Positions 1 to 7,390 of a DNA stretch of 20,996 nt are shown in pieces (positions within the stretch are counted from its first letter, which is position 1; each line of letters begins with the position of its first letter). Below the pieces are notes generated by a model, which saw nothing but the letters and a program-made list of their open reading frames with translations, had not been told where the DNA came from and did not search any database. Where the stretch lies: positions 1 through 20,996 of the forward strand of contig CAJJPW010000011.1 in NCBI GenBank assembly GCA_905193725.1, given 5' to 3'. Origin of the DNA: an uncultured Eubacteriales bacterium (GTDB taxonomy: Bacteria > Bacillota > Clostridia > Christensenellales > Christensenellaceae). Position numbers and translations under genes: made by a program.

Positions 1-188
1 TAATCGGAGGATGTGCTCAGGTTAAAGGCCTGAAGGAACACTTAGAAAGTGAGCTGAATTTAAAAGTCGTCATCCCCAAAGAATGCCAGGGGCTGGCGGC
101 AATCGGGGCAGGTAACTTATACAGCCGCACCAAAAAGGGAAAAAGCAGTGAAGCTGGAGACAACCTATTGGAGGCGCAGAACGCTTAA
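1..188 (+). CDS. C-terminal fragment of an actin-fold protein, probably MreB
   Basis: Only the last 61 complete codons are present, read from position 3; the gene begins outside the window. The segment starts with IGGCAQVKGLKEHLE and contains GLAAIGAGNLYS. This resembles the phosphate-2/adenosine region at the end of MreB/FtsA-type actin-like ATPases (a Gly-Gly turn, a 'KGL' helix, and a final Ala/Gly-rich helix). The position immediately before mreC and mreD supports MreB, the cytoplasmic filament that organises lateral wall synthesis. The match is loose, since MreB usually has GGGA where this has GGCA, so another ASKHA-fold protein is possible. A terminator follows it, so it is probably not cotranscribed with mreC at full level. 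Confidence 0.5.
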   Translation, partial: IGGCAQVKGLKEHLESELNLKVVIPKECQGLAAIGAGNLYSRTKKGKSSEAGDNLLEAQNA

Positions 189-214
189 TGAGAGCGCTGC
201 TATATATTGAGGGC

Positions 215-255
215 AAAAAAAGAGCCAGAATCCAAAAGGGTTTTGGCTCTTTTTT
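215..255 (+). terminator. Rho-independent terminator after the actin-fold gene
   Basis: Arms AAAAAAGAGCCA (215-226/227) and TGGCTCTTTTT (244-255) form a stem closed by a roughly 16-nt loop, and the right arm runs into the T tract. The A tract on the left arm means it could also work in the opposite direction. It separates the upstream gene from the mreC operon. Confidence 0.85.
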
Positions 256-325
256 CTGGGAATCGTGGCAATGAAAAGTTAACAATTTATCTATGAATTT
301 TCAGTAGCACCCTTTATAAGGCATA

Positions 326-334
326 TGCTATAAT
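326..334 (+). promoter_or_regulatory. Probable extended -10 promoter for mreC-mreD-pbp2
   Basis: TGCTATAAT matches a consensus -10 (TATAAT, 329-334) with the TGn extension. No good -35 hexamer sits 16-18 bp upstream, which is common for extended -10 promoters. It lies about 75 bp before the mreC start and just after the terminator of the upstream gene. Confidence 0.5.
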
Positions 335-407
335 ATAAAATTGTTAGTATATACGAATTTTTACCAGAGGTTAAAACGTATAGGACCAGCTGGAAAGGGG
401 AAAAGGG

Positions 408-1283
408 ATGTCCTTTTTTAGAAATAAACCACTAGTGATTACAGTTGTAATCCTCATCATATTATTTGTGCTGCTCTTTGCCACGGTCAATGACCAAGAT
501 GTATCTGCACCGCAAAGTGCCATTGGCAGCGTATTTGCACCGATGCAGTCGTGGCTATATGGGGCTTCTAACAGTATATCGGATTTCTTTGATAGGGTAT
601 TTGCTACTGGAAGCATTCAAGATGAAAATAGTGAGCTAAAGACGCAAGTGTCAGAGCTGGAGAGCCAGCTGACGGACAAATCGGAACTGGAAAAGGAAAA
701 TGAGCGATTAAAAGAACTGCTGGACTTCAAAGAGGAAAACGCCACTTATGAGACGATTGGTGCTGATGTGATAGGAAAAACACCAGGGGTTTGGTTTGAC
801 ACCTTTACCATCTCTGCCGGCAGAGCAGATGGAGTGGAAGTGGATATGCCGGTCATTACGGCAGATGGACTGGTGGGAAAAGTGACGTCGGTTGCCCAGT
901 CCTATAGCCAAGTTACTTGTATCATTGACGCCAGCAGTGGCGTGAGTGTAGTAGTAGAGCGGACGAGGGACAACGGTGTGGCCAAGGGAGATGGAGCGAA
1001 TTTAGAACTGGAAGAGGATATTCTATCCATCGAGTATCTGCCCATTGACTCTAATTTGATGCCTGGAGATAAAGTACTTACCTCGGGACTAGATGGAATT
1101 TATCCCAAAGGCCTTTATGTAGGAGAAATCGTAGAGGTGAGCAGAGATACTGTCTCTTCGTCAGAAGATGGAGAAAACACGGAGCAAAAAATTGCGGCTT
1201 TAAAGACGGGTGTGGACTTTAAACGGCTGGAAGAGGTCATGGTAGTTGTGGGAGACCAAAATACAGCATCAGAACAAGAATAA
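408..1283 (+). CDS. mreC: Cell shape-determining protein MreC
   Basis: 291 residues, normal for MreC. An N-terminal membrane segment (about residues 8-27) is followed by a Glu/Leu-rich coiled coil (about 70-110) and the extracellular beta-rich domain, with the family-like stretch VIGKTPGVWFDTFTISAG (about 121-138) and GLVGKV further on. MreC dimers link MreB, MreD and PBP2/RodA in the elongasome and activate PBP2 on the outer face of the membrane. The ATG at 408 has a purine-rich GGAAAGGGG-type ribosome binding site just upstream. mreD follows after 9 bases, so the two are cotranscribed. The acidic, polar C-terminal tail is not conserved and unremarkable. Confidence 0.93.
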   Translation: MSFFRNKPLVITVVILIILFVLLFATVNDQDVSAPQSAIGSVFAPMQSWLYGASNSISDFFDRVFATGSIQDENSELKTQVSELESQLTDKSELEKENERLKELLDFKEENATYETIGADVIGKTPGVWFDTFTISAGRADGVEVDMPVITADGLVGKVTSVAQSYSQVTCIIDASSGVSVVVERTRDNGVAKGDGANLELEEDILSIEYLPIDSNLMPGDKVLTSGLDGIYPKGLYVGEIVEVSRDTVSSSEDGENTEQKIAALKTGVDFKRLEEVMVVVGDQNTASEQE

Positions 1284-1292
1284 GGTGGCGAA

Positions 1293-1811
1293 ATGATTCG
1301 ATTTGTATTCATCGCTTTGATTATTATATTGAATTTGTTTTTTTCAGGAGGACTGTTCGTGCAGATCAATATCATTGGCATTCAGTCGGATCTGCTGATG
1401 ACGGCTATGGTCTGCATGTTGATGTACGAGCGGACGTTTACTCCCATTGGCATGGCTATGATTGGAGGGCTGATGATTGACGTAGTATTGAGTCCTGCCA
1501 TGGGATTTTACACCATTCCCTACATCATCATAGGGCTGGTGATCTACTATTTATACCCGATGTTGCAGCAAAAGGGCTGGTGGATTGGTCTAGTAGCAGT
1601 GGCGGGGGCGACGCTTGCCAAAGACATCATCCATGAGGTGATTGCCTTGTTCTTGGGGCATGCTCAGAATATAGGGAGTATGCTTTTGCGGTATACTTTG
1701 CCCAGTGCCGTACTCAACTGTTTGATTGCACTGCTCCTTTTGTGGCTGTTTAAAAAACTGTACCACAAGGGGTGGCTAAGTCCCGTGTTTCAAAAACACT
1801 CGGAACTGTGA
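1293..1811 (+). CDS. mreD: Rod shape-determining membrane protein MreD
   Basis: 172 residues, almost entirely hydrophobic, with four to six membrane segments and a basic C-terminal end. The conserved MreD pattern is visible at GGLMIDVVLSPAMGFYTIP (about residues 55-73). MreD is an integral membrane partner of MreC in the lateral wall machinery. The ribosome binding site AAGGTGG overlaps the mreC stop codon, which argues for translational coupling. The assignment rests on topology, the GLxxDV...G motif, and position between mreC and pbp2. Confidence 0.9.
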   Translation: MIRFVFIALIIILNLFFSGGLFVQINIIGIQSDLLMTAMVCMLMYERTFTPIGMAMIGGLMIDVVLSPAMGFYTIPYIIIGLVIYYLYPMLQQKGWWIGLVAVAGATLAKDIIHEVIALFLGHAQNIGSMLLRYTLPSAVLNCLIALLLLWLFKKLYHKGWLSPVFQKHSEL

Positions 1812-1834
1812 AACGTGCTTAGAAAGGAAAGAGA

Positions 1835-4357
1835 TTGTTGAATTTCAAAAGAAGGTATGTGGCATTTGGTGGCGTAATCCTCATTGTGTTTTCCATACTG
1901 ATAATTACCCTGGCAAATCTGACAATTGTGAAAGGGGACCAATATAGCGATATCTCTGAGGACAAAAAGCGCCGAACGATCACCCTCAAAGGTCAAAGAG
2001 GGGAGATTTTCGATGTGAATGGCGTTCCCCTTGCCTATGACCAGGAGAGCTATGATGTAGTTTTCTCCAGAGATCAGAGCAAGACCGCATCTAGCGATAA
2101 CGCCTACTATACGCAGATTCTCATAGAGGCAATAGAAATTATCGAAAAAAATGGTGGCAAGACCATTGATTCCTTTGCTATCAAGAGAAATGATGCAGGG
2201 GAGTACTACTTTGACTTTGGAGATATCAGCGAAGAAGCTGCTGCTGCCAGGGAAAAATCTTGGCGGGAGAACATGTATGTCAATGAGAAATTAACTCCGC
2301 TAGAGGTCTATAATCGGCTGAGAACGCGGTATCGGATACCAGAAGATATGCCCTATGAAGAGGCCTTTAAGGTGCTATCCATTTGGCAGGAGACACAGCT
2401 CAGCTCTTATATGGCATACAATCCTATTAAGATTGCCACCAATGTAAATACTCAGACGGTGGCGGAGATAGAGGCCAATGGAGATAAGTTAGACGGTGTG
2501 TCCATCTCGGAAGGCACGGTGCGCATTTATCCTAAAAATGACACGGCAGCCCATATCATCGGCTATTTAGGGGAAATCAGCACGGAAGAACAGCTGCAAG
2601 AGTACGAGGAAAAGGGATACACCTCCGGGGACCTCATCGGCCTCATCGGTGTAGAAAGTAGCATGGAGGAGTATTTAACGGGAAATAGCACTGAAAAACA
2701 GGGCCAGAGAGTGGTGGATGTAAACAGCAAGAGCGAGGTGATCAAGGAGATCTCCTATACCCCTCCCAAAGAGGGAGATGATGTGGTACTCACCATCGAT
2801 ATTGAGCTGCAAGCTGCCCTGGAAGCCGCTTTGGGCAATAATATTGAGACAATACAGCAGCTTCAGCTAGAGGATTATCGGGCGGATAAGGCGGATTACG
2901 ATGAGGAGTTAAACGGAAGAGAGCTGAATTTGGCCAAGTCTGGAGCGGCTGTGGTGATGGATGTAAAGACGGGTAATGTGTTGGCGATGGCGAGCTACCC
3001 AAGTTTTGATCTGAATTTGTTTACCAATGGCATCTCTGAGGAAGATTATGCAGTATTGCGGGACGACCCAGCAACGCCACTATTCAATAAAGCGATATCC
3101 TCCAAATCCATGCCTGGCTCTACCTTTAAAATGGTAACGGCTACGGCAGGGCTAATGGAGGGAGCGGTTGGGCTCCATGAGACTATTTCGGATGAAGGAG
3201 AATACGATAAGCACGTCGTATCTGGTAAAGCACCTTCCTGTTGGGTGCGCCCATACTTCTCCAGACACAAAGATCAAGATGTGGTGCAGGCCATTAAAAA
3301 CAGCTGTAACTACTACTTCTTTGAAGTCTCAGATAGACTGGGTATTGATAAGCTAAATGAGTGGGCCAATCGGTTTGGCCTGGCCAGTAGCACGGGCATT
3401 CAGCTGCCCAATGAGACGATTGGCCAGATTGGTAACCAGCAGGCGCTTTATGACAGTGCTAACGGTATTAATGATCAAAAGACTTCTCTTCCTTACTTAG
3501 TGGAAAACCTCTTAATAGAGACGCTCAAAGGCTATGGCAAGGAGAGGGGCATCAATTACTCGGAAGAGCAGCTGGAGAATGTGGCCGAACAGCTCATAGC
3601 GCTGTGTGACAAGGGAGAGACCCAAGTAGGTCCTCAAATCAGAGAAATTTTGAGCCAGGAACTGGATATCCCAGAGCGAATTTCCCGAAATCAGGCATGG
3701 GATAACCAGATCAATACCATTTTGTTGGAGCTCATGTGGAACCCCACTATGACAGTACTGACGGGAATTGGAGAGGGAACTACGGCTGTTACCCCCATCG
3801 CTATGGCAAGATACTTTAGCTCGTTAGTCAATGGAGGCACGGTATATAATGCCAATATTATCGATAAAGTGGTGGATAACGATGGTAATGTGATCATGGA
3901 GCAGGAGCCAGAAGTCTTTGAAGAGCTCAATATTCCAGAGGAGTATTTGGAAGCACTGAAGGAAGGCATGAGAGGCGTGGTATCTGCAGAAGAAGGAGGT
4001 ACCGCCGGTAAGATATTCCAGGATTTTAAATACAAAGATCAAATTGGGGGCAAGACAGGGACGTCACAGAACTCTCAAATCGACTTGGAAAACAACAGCT
4101 GGATGACGGTATTTGCCCCATATGATGATCCAGAAATCGCCGTGGTAGTGTTTATCCCCAACGGATATTCTGGCTCCTACAGCGGTTATACGGTGATGGA
4201 TATTGTGGAGTTCTACATGGATCGGAAGAACAAAACGGCTGCTAACGACATCCCCACACAAAATGACGTGATGAATGAGGATGAAACACAGCAGAATCAA
4301 AAACCCCAGGAAACGGATCCACAAGAGACGGATCCACAAGAACCTGCCAATGAATAA
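1835..4357 (+). CDS. mrdA: Class B penicillin-binding protein 2 (elongasome transpeptidase)
   Basis: 840 residues, longer than the usual 600-720 of PBP2. An N-terminal membrane anchor (about 8-30) is followed by the dimerisation/pedestal domain (RGEIFDVNGVPLA, then RVVDVNSKSEV) and the transpeptidase domain with STFK (nucleophile Ser429, Lys432), SCN (Ser490-Asn492) and KTGTS (Lys740). It crosslinks lateral wall peptidoglycan under MreC control. The distance from SxN to KTG is 250 residues, against about 157 in E. coli PBP2. The extra part is a helical, charged insert at about 535-637. There is also an expanded pedestal (about 85-200) and a Gln/Glu/Asp/Pro tail. The start is a TTG at 1835 (a second TTG at 1838) with AGAAAGGA 6 bases upstream; no ATG or GTG fits. 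It is 23 bases after mreD. Confidence 0.94.
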   Translation: MLNFKRRYVAFGGVILIVFSILIITLANLTIVKGDQYSDISEDKKRRTITLKGQRGEIFDVNGVPLAYDQESYDVVFSRDQSKTASSDNAYYTQILIEAIEIIEKNGGKTIDSFAIKRNDAGEYYFDFGDISEEAAAAREKSWRENMYVNEKLTPLEVYNRLRTRYRIPEDMPYEEAFKVLSIWQETQLSSYMAYNPIKIATNVNTQTVAEIEANGDKLDGVSISEGTVRIYPKNDTAAHIIGYLGEISTEEQLQEYEEKGYTSGDLIGLIGVESSMEEYLTGNSTEKQGQRVVDVNSKSEVIKEISYTPPKEGDDVVLTIDIELQAALEAALGNNIETIQQLQLEDYRADKADYDEELNGRELNLAKSGAAVVMDVKTGNVLAMASYPSFDLNLFTNGISEEDYAVLRDDPATPLFNKAISSKSMPGSTFKMVTATAGLMEGAVGLHETISDEGEYDKHVVSGKAPSCWVRPYFSRHKDQDVVQAIKNSCNYYFFEVSDRLGIDKLNEWANRFGLASSTGIQLPNETIGQIGNQQALYDSANGINDQKTSLPYLVENLLIETLKGYGKERGINYSEEQLENVAEQLIALCDKGETQVGPQIREILSQELDIPERISRNQAWDNQINTILLELMWNPTMTVLTGIGEGTTAVTPIAMARYFSSLVNGGTVYNANIIDKVVDNDGNVIMEQEPEVFEELNIPEEYLEALKEGMRGVVSAEEGGTAGKIFQDFKYKDQIGGKTGTSQNSQIDLENNSWMTVFAPYDDPEIAVVVFIPNGYSGSYSGYTVMDIVEFYMDRKNKTAANDIPTQNDVMNEDETQQNQKPQETDPQETDPQEPANE
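4310..4339 (+). repeat. Two tandem 15-nt repeats encoding the PBP2 tail
   Basis: GAAACGGATCCACAA (4310-4324) is followed directly by GAGACGGATCCACAA (4325-4339), differing at one base. They encode two ETDPQ units in the low-complexity tail beyond the catalytic domain. This is a slippage-prone in-frame minisatellite with no likely catalytic effect. Confidence 0.85.
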
Positions 4358-4402
4358 AGGGTATTTTAGTGCTCACTGATGGGGAAATGGGAAAGGAAAA
4401 AG

Positions 4403-4432
4403 AGGAGTATGGCAGTTGCCCTACTCCTTTTT
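4403..4432 (+). terminator. Terminator after pbp2
   Basis: Stem AGGAGTA (4403-4409) pairs with TACTCCT (4422-4428) and GGC pairs with GCC around an AGTT loop, with one T-C mismatch, followed by TTTTT. It lies 45 bases after the pbp2 stop and ends the mreC-mreD-pbp2 operon. Confidence 0.8.
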
Positions 4433-4501
4433 AGGTCAAAAACCGTGCCACAGAGGTGGGATAGTGTGATAGTACACAAATGGACATAACAACAAATACA
4501 C

Positions 4502-4532
4502 CCAAATCCCATTATGAGACAGGGGGATTTGG
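4502..4532 (-). terminator. Possible terminator of the small - strand gene
   Basis: Arms CCAAATCCC (4502-4510) and GGGATTTGG (4524-4532) form a perfect 9-bp stem with a 13-nt loop, downstream of the - strand gene that ends at 4591. Read on the - strand the stem is followed by GTGTATTTGTTG, which is only moderately T-rich, so termination is plausible but not certain. The rest of 4433-4590 shows no gene. Confidence 0.4.
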
Positions 4533-4590
4533 CTAAGATCTAGCAGAAAAAGTGCGAAAAGCACAAAGAATAGACCGCTGCTAAATGAGT

Positions 4591-4938
4591 TTAGCGAACG
4601 GGAGTGTAATCGATTTGAGACTCCTCGTCCGTGGCTTCGATTTTAAAGATGACAGGGCGCAAACCGTCGTTGCAGCTGCAAATGGCCACTCCAGGCACCC
4701 GTATCCAATCGCCATAGTAAAATAGCTCCTTCGCTCCGCTATGGGACAGGGCAAAGACATACTGATATATTGCCTTCCAGGCCTCATCACAAAAACCATC
4801 GGGTTTTGCATAATCCGCGTAAAAAACCTGTCCTTCCTTGAGCATAGGACAAGCAGTCAGCCCTTCTACACCATATTCCTTTGCCAACTCTTGGTCCAAA
4901 GTGGTCTTTAAAACAGTGATTTTGCATTTTTTCATCAT
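4591..4938 (-). CDS. TIGR04076-like small cysteine-containing protein
   Basis: 115 residues, no signal peptide or membrane segment. The sequence pattern KITVLK..., YGVEGL..CP, EGQ, DGFCDEAWKAIYQYVFAL, GVAICSCNDGLRPVIFKI resembles the uncharacterised TIGR04076 family as I remember it. Conserved-looking cysteines are Cys30, Cys50, Cys87 and Cys89, suggesting metal or redox chemistry, but no function is established. The reading frame stays open upstream to 5157, but the start is placed at 4938 (or 4935, two adjacent ATGs) because AAAGGGG lies 8 bases ahead and the upstream part is unlike the family. It stands alone between pbp2 and uvrB, on the opposite strand to both. Confidence 0.75.
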   Translation of the reverse strand: MMKKCKITVLKTTLDQELAKEYGVEGLTACPMLKEGQVFYADYAKPDGFCDEAWKAIYQYVFALSHSGAKELFYYGDWIRVPGVAICSCNDGLRPVIFKIEATDEESQIDYTPVR

Positions 4939-4971
4939 CTTAATTTCCCCTTTACTTGATATATTACCTCT

Positions 4972-5001
4972 ATTGTACTGCAAATAGGAAAAACAAGTAA
5001 A
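4972..5001 (-). promoter_or_regulatory. Candidate promoter of the TIGR04076-like gene
   Basis: Read on the - strand: TTTACT (4996-5001), 18-bp spacer, TACAAT (4972-4977), about 34 bases before the ATG. Four of six and five of six bases match the sigma-A consensus. Confidence 0.45.
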
Positions 5002-5171
5002 GTGCCGGGTAAGGCAAAATAAGGGATGCATAAGAGTTGGACGCCTCAAGTAGTTTTGTGCACCTCCCATCCGAGTAAAACATCTTTGAAGAATTACATG
5101 AAATAGGAACCGATCACAAAAAATACATGGCCTTCTGGCGAAATGATGATTGAGCAAAAAATATTGGTTTA

Positions 5172-5180
5172 TGATATAAT
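5172..5180 (+). promoter_or_regulatory. Extended -10 promoter for uvrB-uvrA
   Basis: TGATATAAT is a perfect TATAAT (5175-5180) with the TGn extension. A TTGAGC at 5150-5155 would give a 19-bp spacer, longer than ideal, which the extended -10 could compensate. It implies a leader of about 155 nt before the uvrB start. Confidence 0.6.
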
Positions 5181-5241
5181 AGAAGAAAGCTTTAGTAAAT
5201 AAACTCGGGTAGAATATCGAGCTAAAATAGGGGAAAATGTG

Positions 5242-5300
5242 ATTCGTACAAATTGTATTTAGCAGGAAATTTACTGCTAAATTCCATTAGTTGTGCGAAT
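5242..5300 (+). promoter_or_regulatory. Nested hairpin in the uvrB leader
   Basis: Outer arms ATTCGTACAA (5242-5251) and TTGTGCGAAT (5291-5300) pair over 10 positions with one G-T wobble. Inside, ATTTAGCAG (5257-5265) pairs perfectly with CTGCTAAAT (5274-5282) around an 8-nt loop. The outer arm is followed by TTTT (5301-5304). It ends about 27 bases before the uvrB ribosome binding site. It could be an attenuator, an mRNA-stabilising structure, or a protein-binding DNA palindrome; no known riboswitch class is recognised. Confidence 0.6.
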
Positions 5301-5340
5301 TTTTGGCGTATATCATGAGAATAAAGAGGGAGGTTGGCCG

Positions 5341-7329
5341 ATGGAGAACAGGAGATTTGAATTAGTGGCCCCTTATAAGCCGGCAGGGGACCAACCTCAG
5401 GCGATTGAAAGTCTGGCAAAGGGAATTGAAAACAATGTAAAGGATCAGGTGCTGCTGGGCGTTACAGGCTCGGGGAAGACGTTTACCATGGCCAGTATTA
5501 TTGAAAAGACACAGCGCCCTGCTTTGGTGCTGGCCCATAATAAGACGCTGGCTGCCCAGCTTTGTTCGGAATTCAAGGTGTTTTTCCCTCACAATGCTGT
5601 GGAATATTTTGTCTCCTATTACGACTACTATCAACCGGAGGCGTACATTGCCAGCAGCGATACCTATATCGAAAAGGATTCTTCCATCAACGATGAGATC
5701 GATAAACTAAGGCACAGCGCCACATCGGCGCTGCTGGAGCGGAGAGATGTGATCGTGGTCTCCAGCGTCTCCTGCATTTATTCCATAGGAGCGCCGGAGG
5801 AGTACAAGAAGATGACAGTGGCCTTGCGTCAGGGAATGGAACTGGATCGGGAGGAGTTTATCGACCGGCTGGTAGACATCAACTTTACCCGCAATGACTT
5901 GAACTTCGTCCGGGGAACCTTCCGGGTGCGGGGCGAAAACGTAGAGGTATTCCCCACTCGCTATGGAGATAAGGCGCTGCGAGTGGAGTTTTTTGGAGAC
6001 GAGGTGGAGCGGATCAGCCAGTTTGATGTGCTGACAGGAAAGGTGTTGTGCACCCTCAAATATGAAATGATCTTCCCTGCCACTCACTATGCCACAGAGC
6101 GGCAGAAAGTGTTGGATCAGCTGCCCAGAATTCGGCAGGATATGGCCGAGTGCGTGGAGAAGTTTCGACAAGAGGGAAAACTACTGGAGGCTGAGCGTCT
6201 GGAACAGCGTACCACCTATGATATGGAAATGCTCAAAGAGCTGGGGTACTGTTCGGGCATTGAGAATTACTCCAGGTATTTTGACGGGAGAAGCCCGGGG
6301 CAAGCCCCTTATACGTTGCTGGACTTTTTCCCAAAGGATTACATCTTATTCGTAGACGAATCTCACGTGACACTTCCTCAGGTAAGGGCGATGTACAACG
6401 GGGATCACTCTCGAAAGGACATGTTGGTAAAATACGGCTTTCGGCTGCCCTCTGCCTACGACAACCGTCCGCTGAAATTTGACGAGTTCAATCAGAAGAT
6501 TAACCAGGCGATTTATGTCAGCGCTACGCCGGCAGAATACGAGAAAGAGCGGGCCAAAGGGCATATTGTAGAGCAGATCGTCCGCCCCACAGGGCTGCTG
6601 GATCCGGAGATCTACATTCGTCCGGTGGAAAATCAGCTGGACGATCTATTAGGGGAGATCAAAAAAGTCACCCAAAAGGGCAACAGCGTGCTCATCACCA
6701 CACTCACCAAAAAACTGGCGGAACGGCTCACCGAGTACTATACAGAGATGGGCGTGCGCATTCGGTATATGCACTCCGATGTGGACACGATGGAGCGGAT
6801 AGATATCATACGGGGCCTGCGCATGAAGGAGTTTGACGTGCTGGTGGGCATCAATCTGCTCAGAGAGGGGCTGGACATCCCCGAGGTAGAGCTGGTGGCG
6901 ATTTTGGATGCGGATAAAGAGGGATTTTTGCGAAATGAGACGTCTATGATCCAGACCATTGGCAGAGCGGCCAGAAACGCCGAGGGAAGAGTTATCCTGT
7001 ATGCGGATAAGATGACCGGCTCTATACAAAAGGCAATGGACGAGACACTGCGGCGGCGCAAAAAGCAGATGGCCTACAACGAGCTCCACGGCATCACTCC
7101 CACCACCATACACAAAGAGGTGAGTGATAACATGCGCATTGTGGGCAGTGTATCCTATGGAGATGGCAGCCAGCTGAAGGATATCCCGGCCAGAATTGAC
7201 TTCTTGGAAAAGGAGATGCACAAGGCGGCAATGGAACTGGAGTTTGAGGCTGCTGCCAAGCTGAGAGACGAGATCAAAAAGCTGAAAAAGAAGCTGGAGA
7301 AGAGCGGAATGGCTCTGCCTCAGAAATAA
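5341..7329 (+). CDS. uvrB: Excinuclease ABC subunit UvrB
   Basis: 662 residues, standard for UvrB. Walker A GVTGSGKT at residues 40-47, the beta-hairpin region rich in tyrosine ([14 protein letters not shown], about 90-105), DESH at 339-342, helicase motif [10 protein letters not shown] at 538-545, and a C-terminal UVR coiled coil (about 620-655) that contacts UvrA/UvrC. UvrB is the damage-verifying ATPase that receives lesions from UvrA and recruits UvrC. The frame is open back to a GTG at 5293, but the ATG at 5341 has GAGGGAGG about 6 bases upstream and begins the conserved [19 protein letters not shown]. uvrA follows after 61 bases with no terminator, so they form an operon; uvrC is not in the window. 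Confidence 0.98.
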   Translation: MENRRFELVAPYKPAGDQPQAIESLAKGIENNVKDQVLLGVTGSGKTFTMASIIEKTQRPALVLAHNKTLAAQLCSEFKVFFPHNAVEYFVSYYDYYQPEAYIASSDTYIEKDSSINDEIDKLRHSATSALLERRDVIVVSSVSCIYSIGAPEEYKKMTVALRQGMELDREEFIDRLVDINFTRNDLNFVRGTFRVRGENVEVFPTRYGDKALRVEFFGDEVERISQFDVLTGKVLCTLKYEMIFPATHYATERQKVLDQLPRIRQDMAECVEKFRQEGKLLEAERLEQRTTYDMEMLKELGYCSGIENYSRYFDGRSPGQAPYTLLDFFPKDYILFVDESHVTLPQVRAMYNGDHSRKDMLVKYGFRLPSAYDNRPLKFDEFNQKINQAIYVSATPAEYEKERAKGHIVEQIVRPTGLLDPEIYIRPVENQLDDLLGEIKKVTQKGNSVLITTLTKKLAERLTEYYTEMGVRIRYMHSDVDTMERIDIIRGLRMKEFDVLVGINLLREGLDIPEVELVAILDADKEGFLRNETSMIQTIGRAARNAEGRVILYADKMTGSIQKAMDETLRRRKKQMAYNELHGITPTTIHKEVSDNMRIVGSVSYGDGSQLKDIPARIDFLEKEMHKAAMELEFEAAAKLRDEIKKLKKKLEKSGMALPQK

Positions 7330-7390
7330 GAGGCCCTATACCTAACAGACGTTGAAAAAGTAAAGTTTTTGAGTATATAAGGAGAATCAC

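Larger units (their letters stand above)
4939..5340. other. Intergenic region between divergent genes, with uvrB leader
   Basis: 402 bases. From the left it holds the - strand promoter of the small gene, then about 150 bases with no recognisable feature, then the uvrB promoter (5172-5180) and a leader of about 155 bases. The leader contains the nested hairpin at 5242-5300. Although open in one - strand frame, it shows no ribosome binding site or recognisable protein. I saw no GAAC-N4-GTTC LexA box here. Confidence 0.7.

Noticed and set aside
4939..5157. N-terminal extension of the TIGR04076-like gene (frame open to 5157)
   Set aside because: No ribosome binding site at the upstream ATG, composition unlike the family, and a strong ribosome binding site plus promoter precede the ATG at 4938.
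5293..5340. Earlier GTG start for uvrB
   Set aside because: It falls in the right arm of the leader hairpin and has no ribosome binding site. The ATG at 5341 has GAGGGAGG and begins the conserved UvrB N-terminus.
5158..5340. LexA/SOS box upstream of uvrB
   Set aside because: No GAAC-N4-GTTC or close variant was found by eye here or in the uvrB-uvrA gap at 7330-7390.
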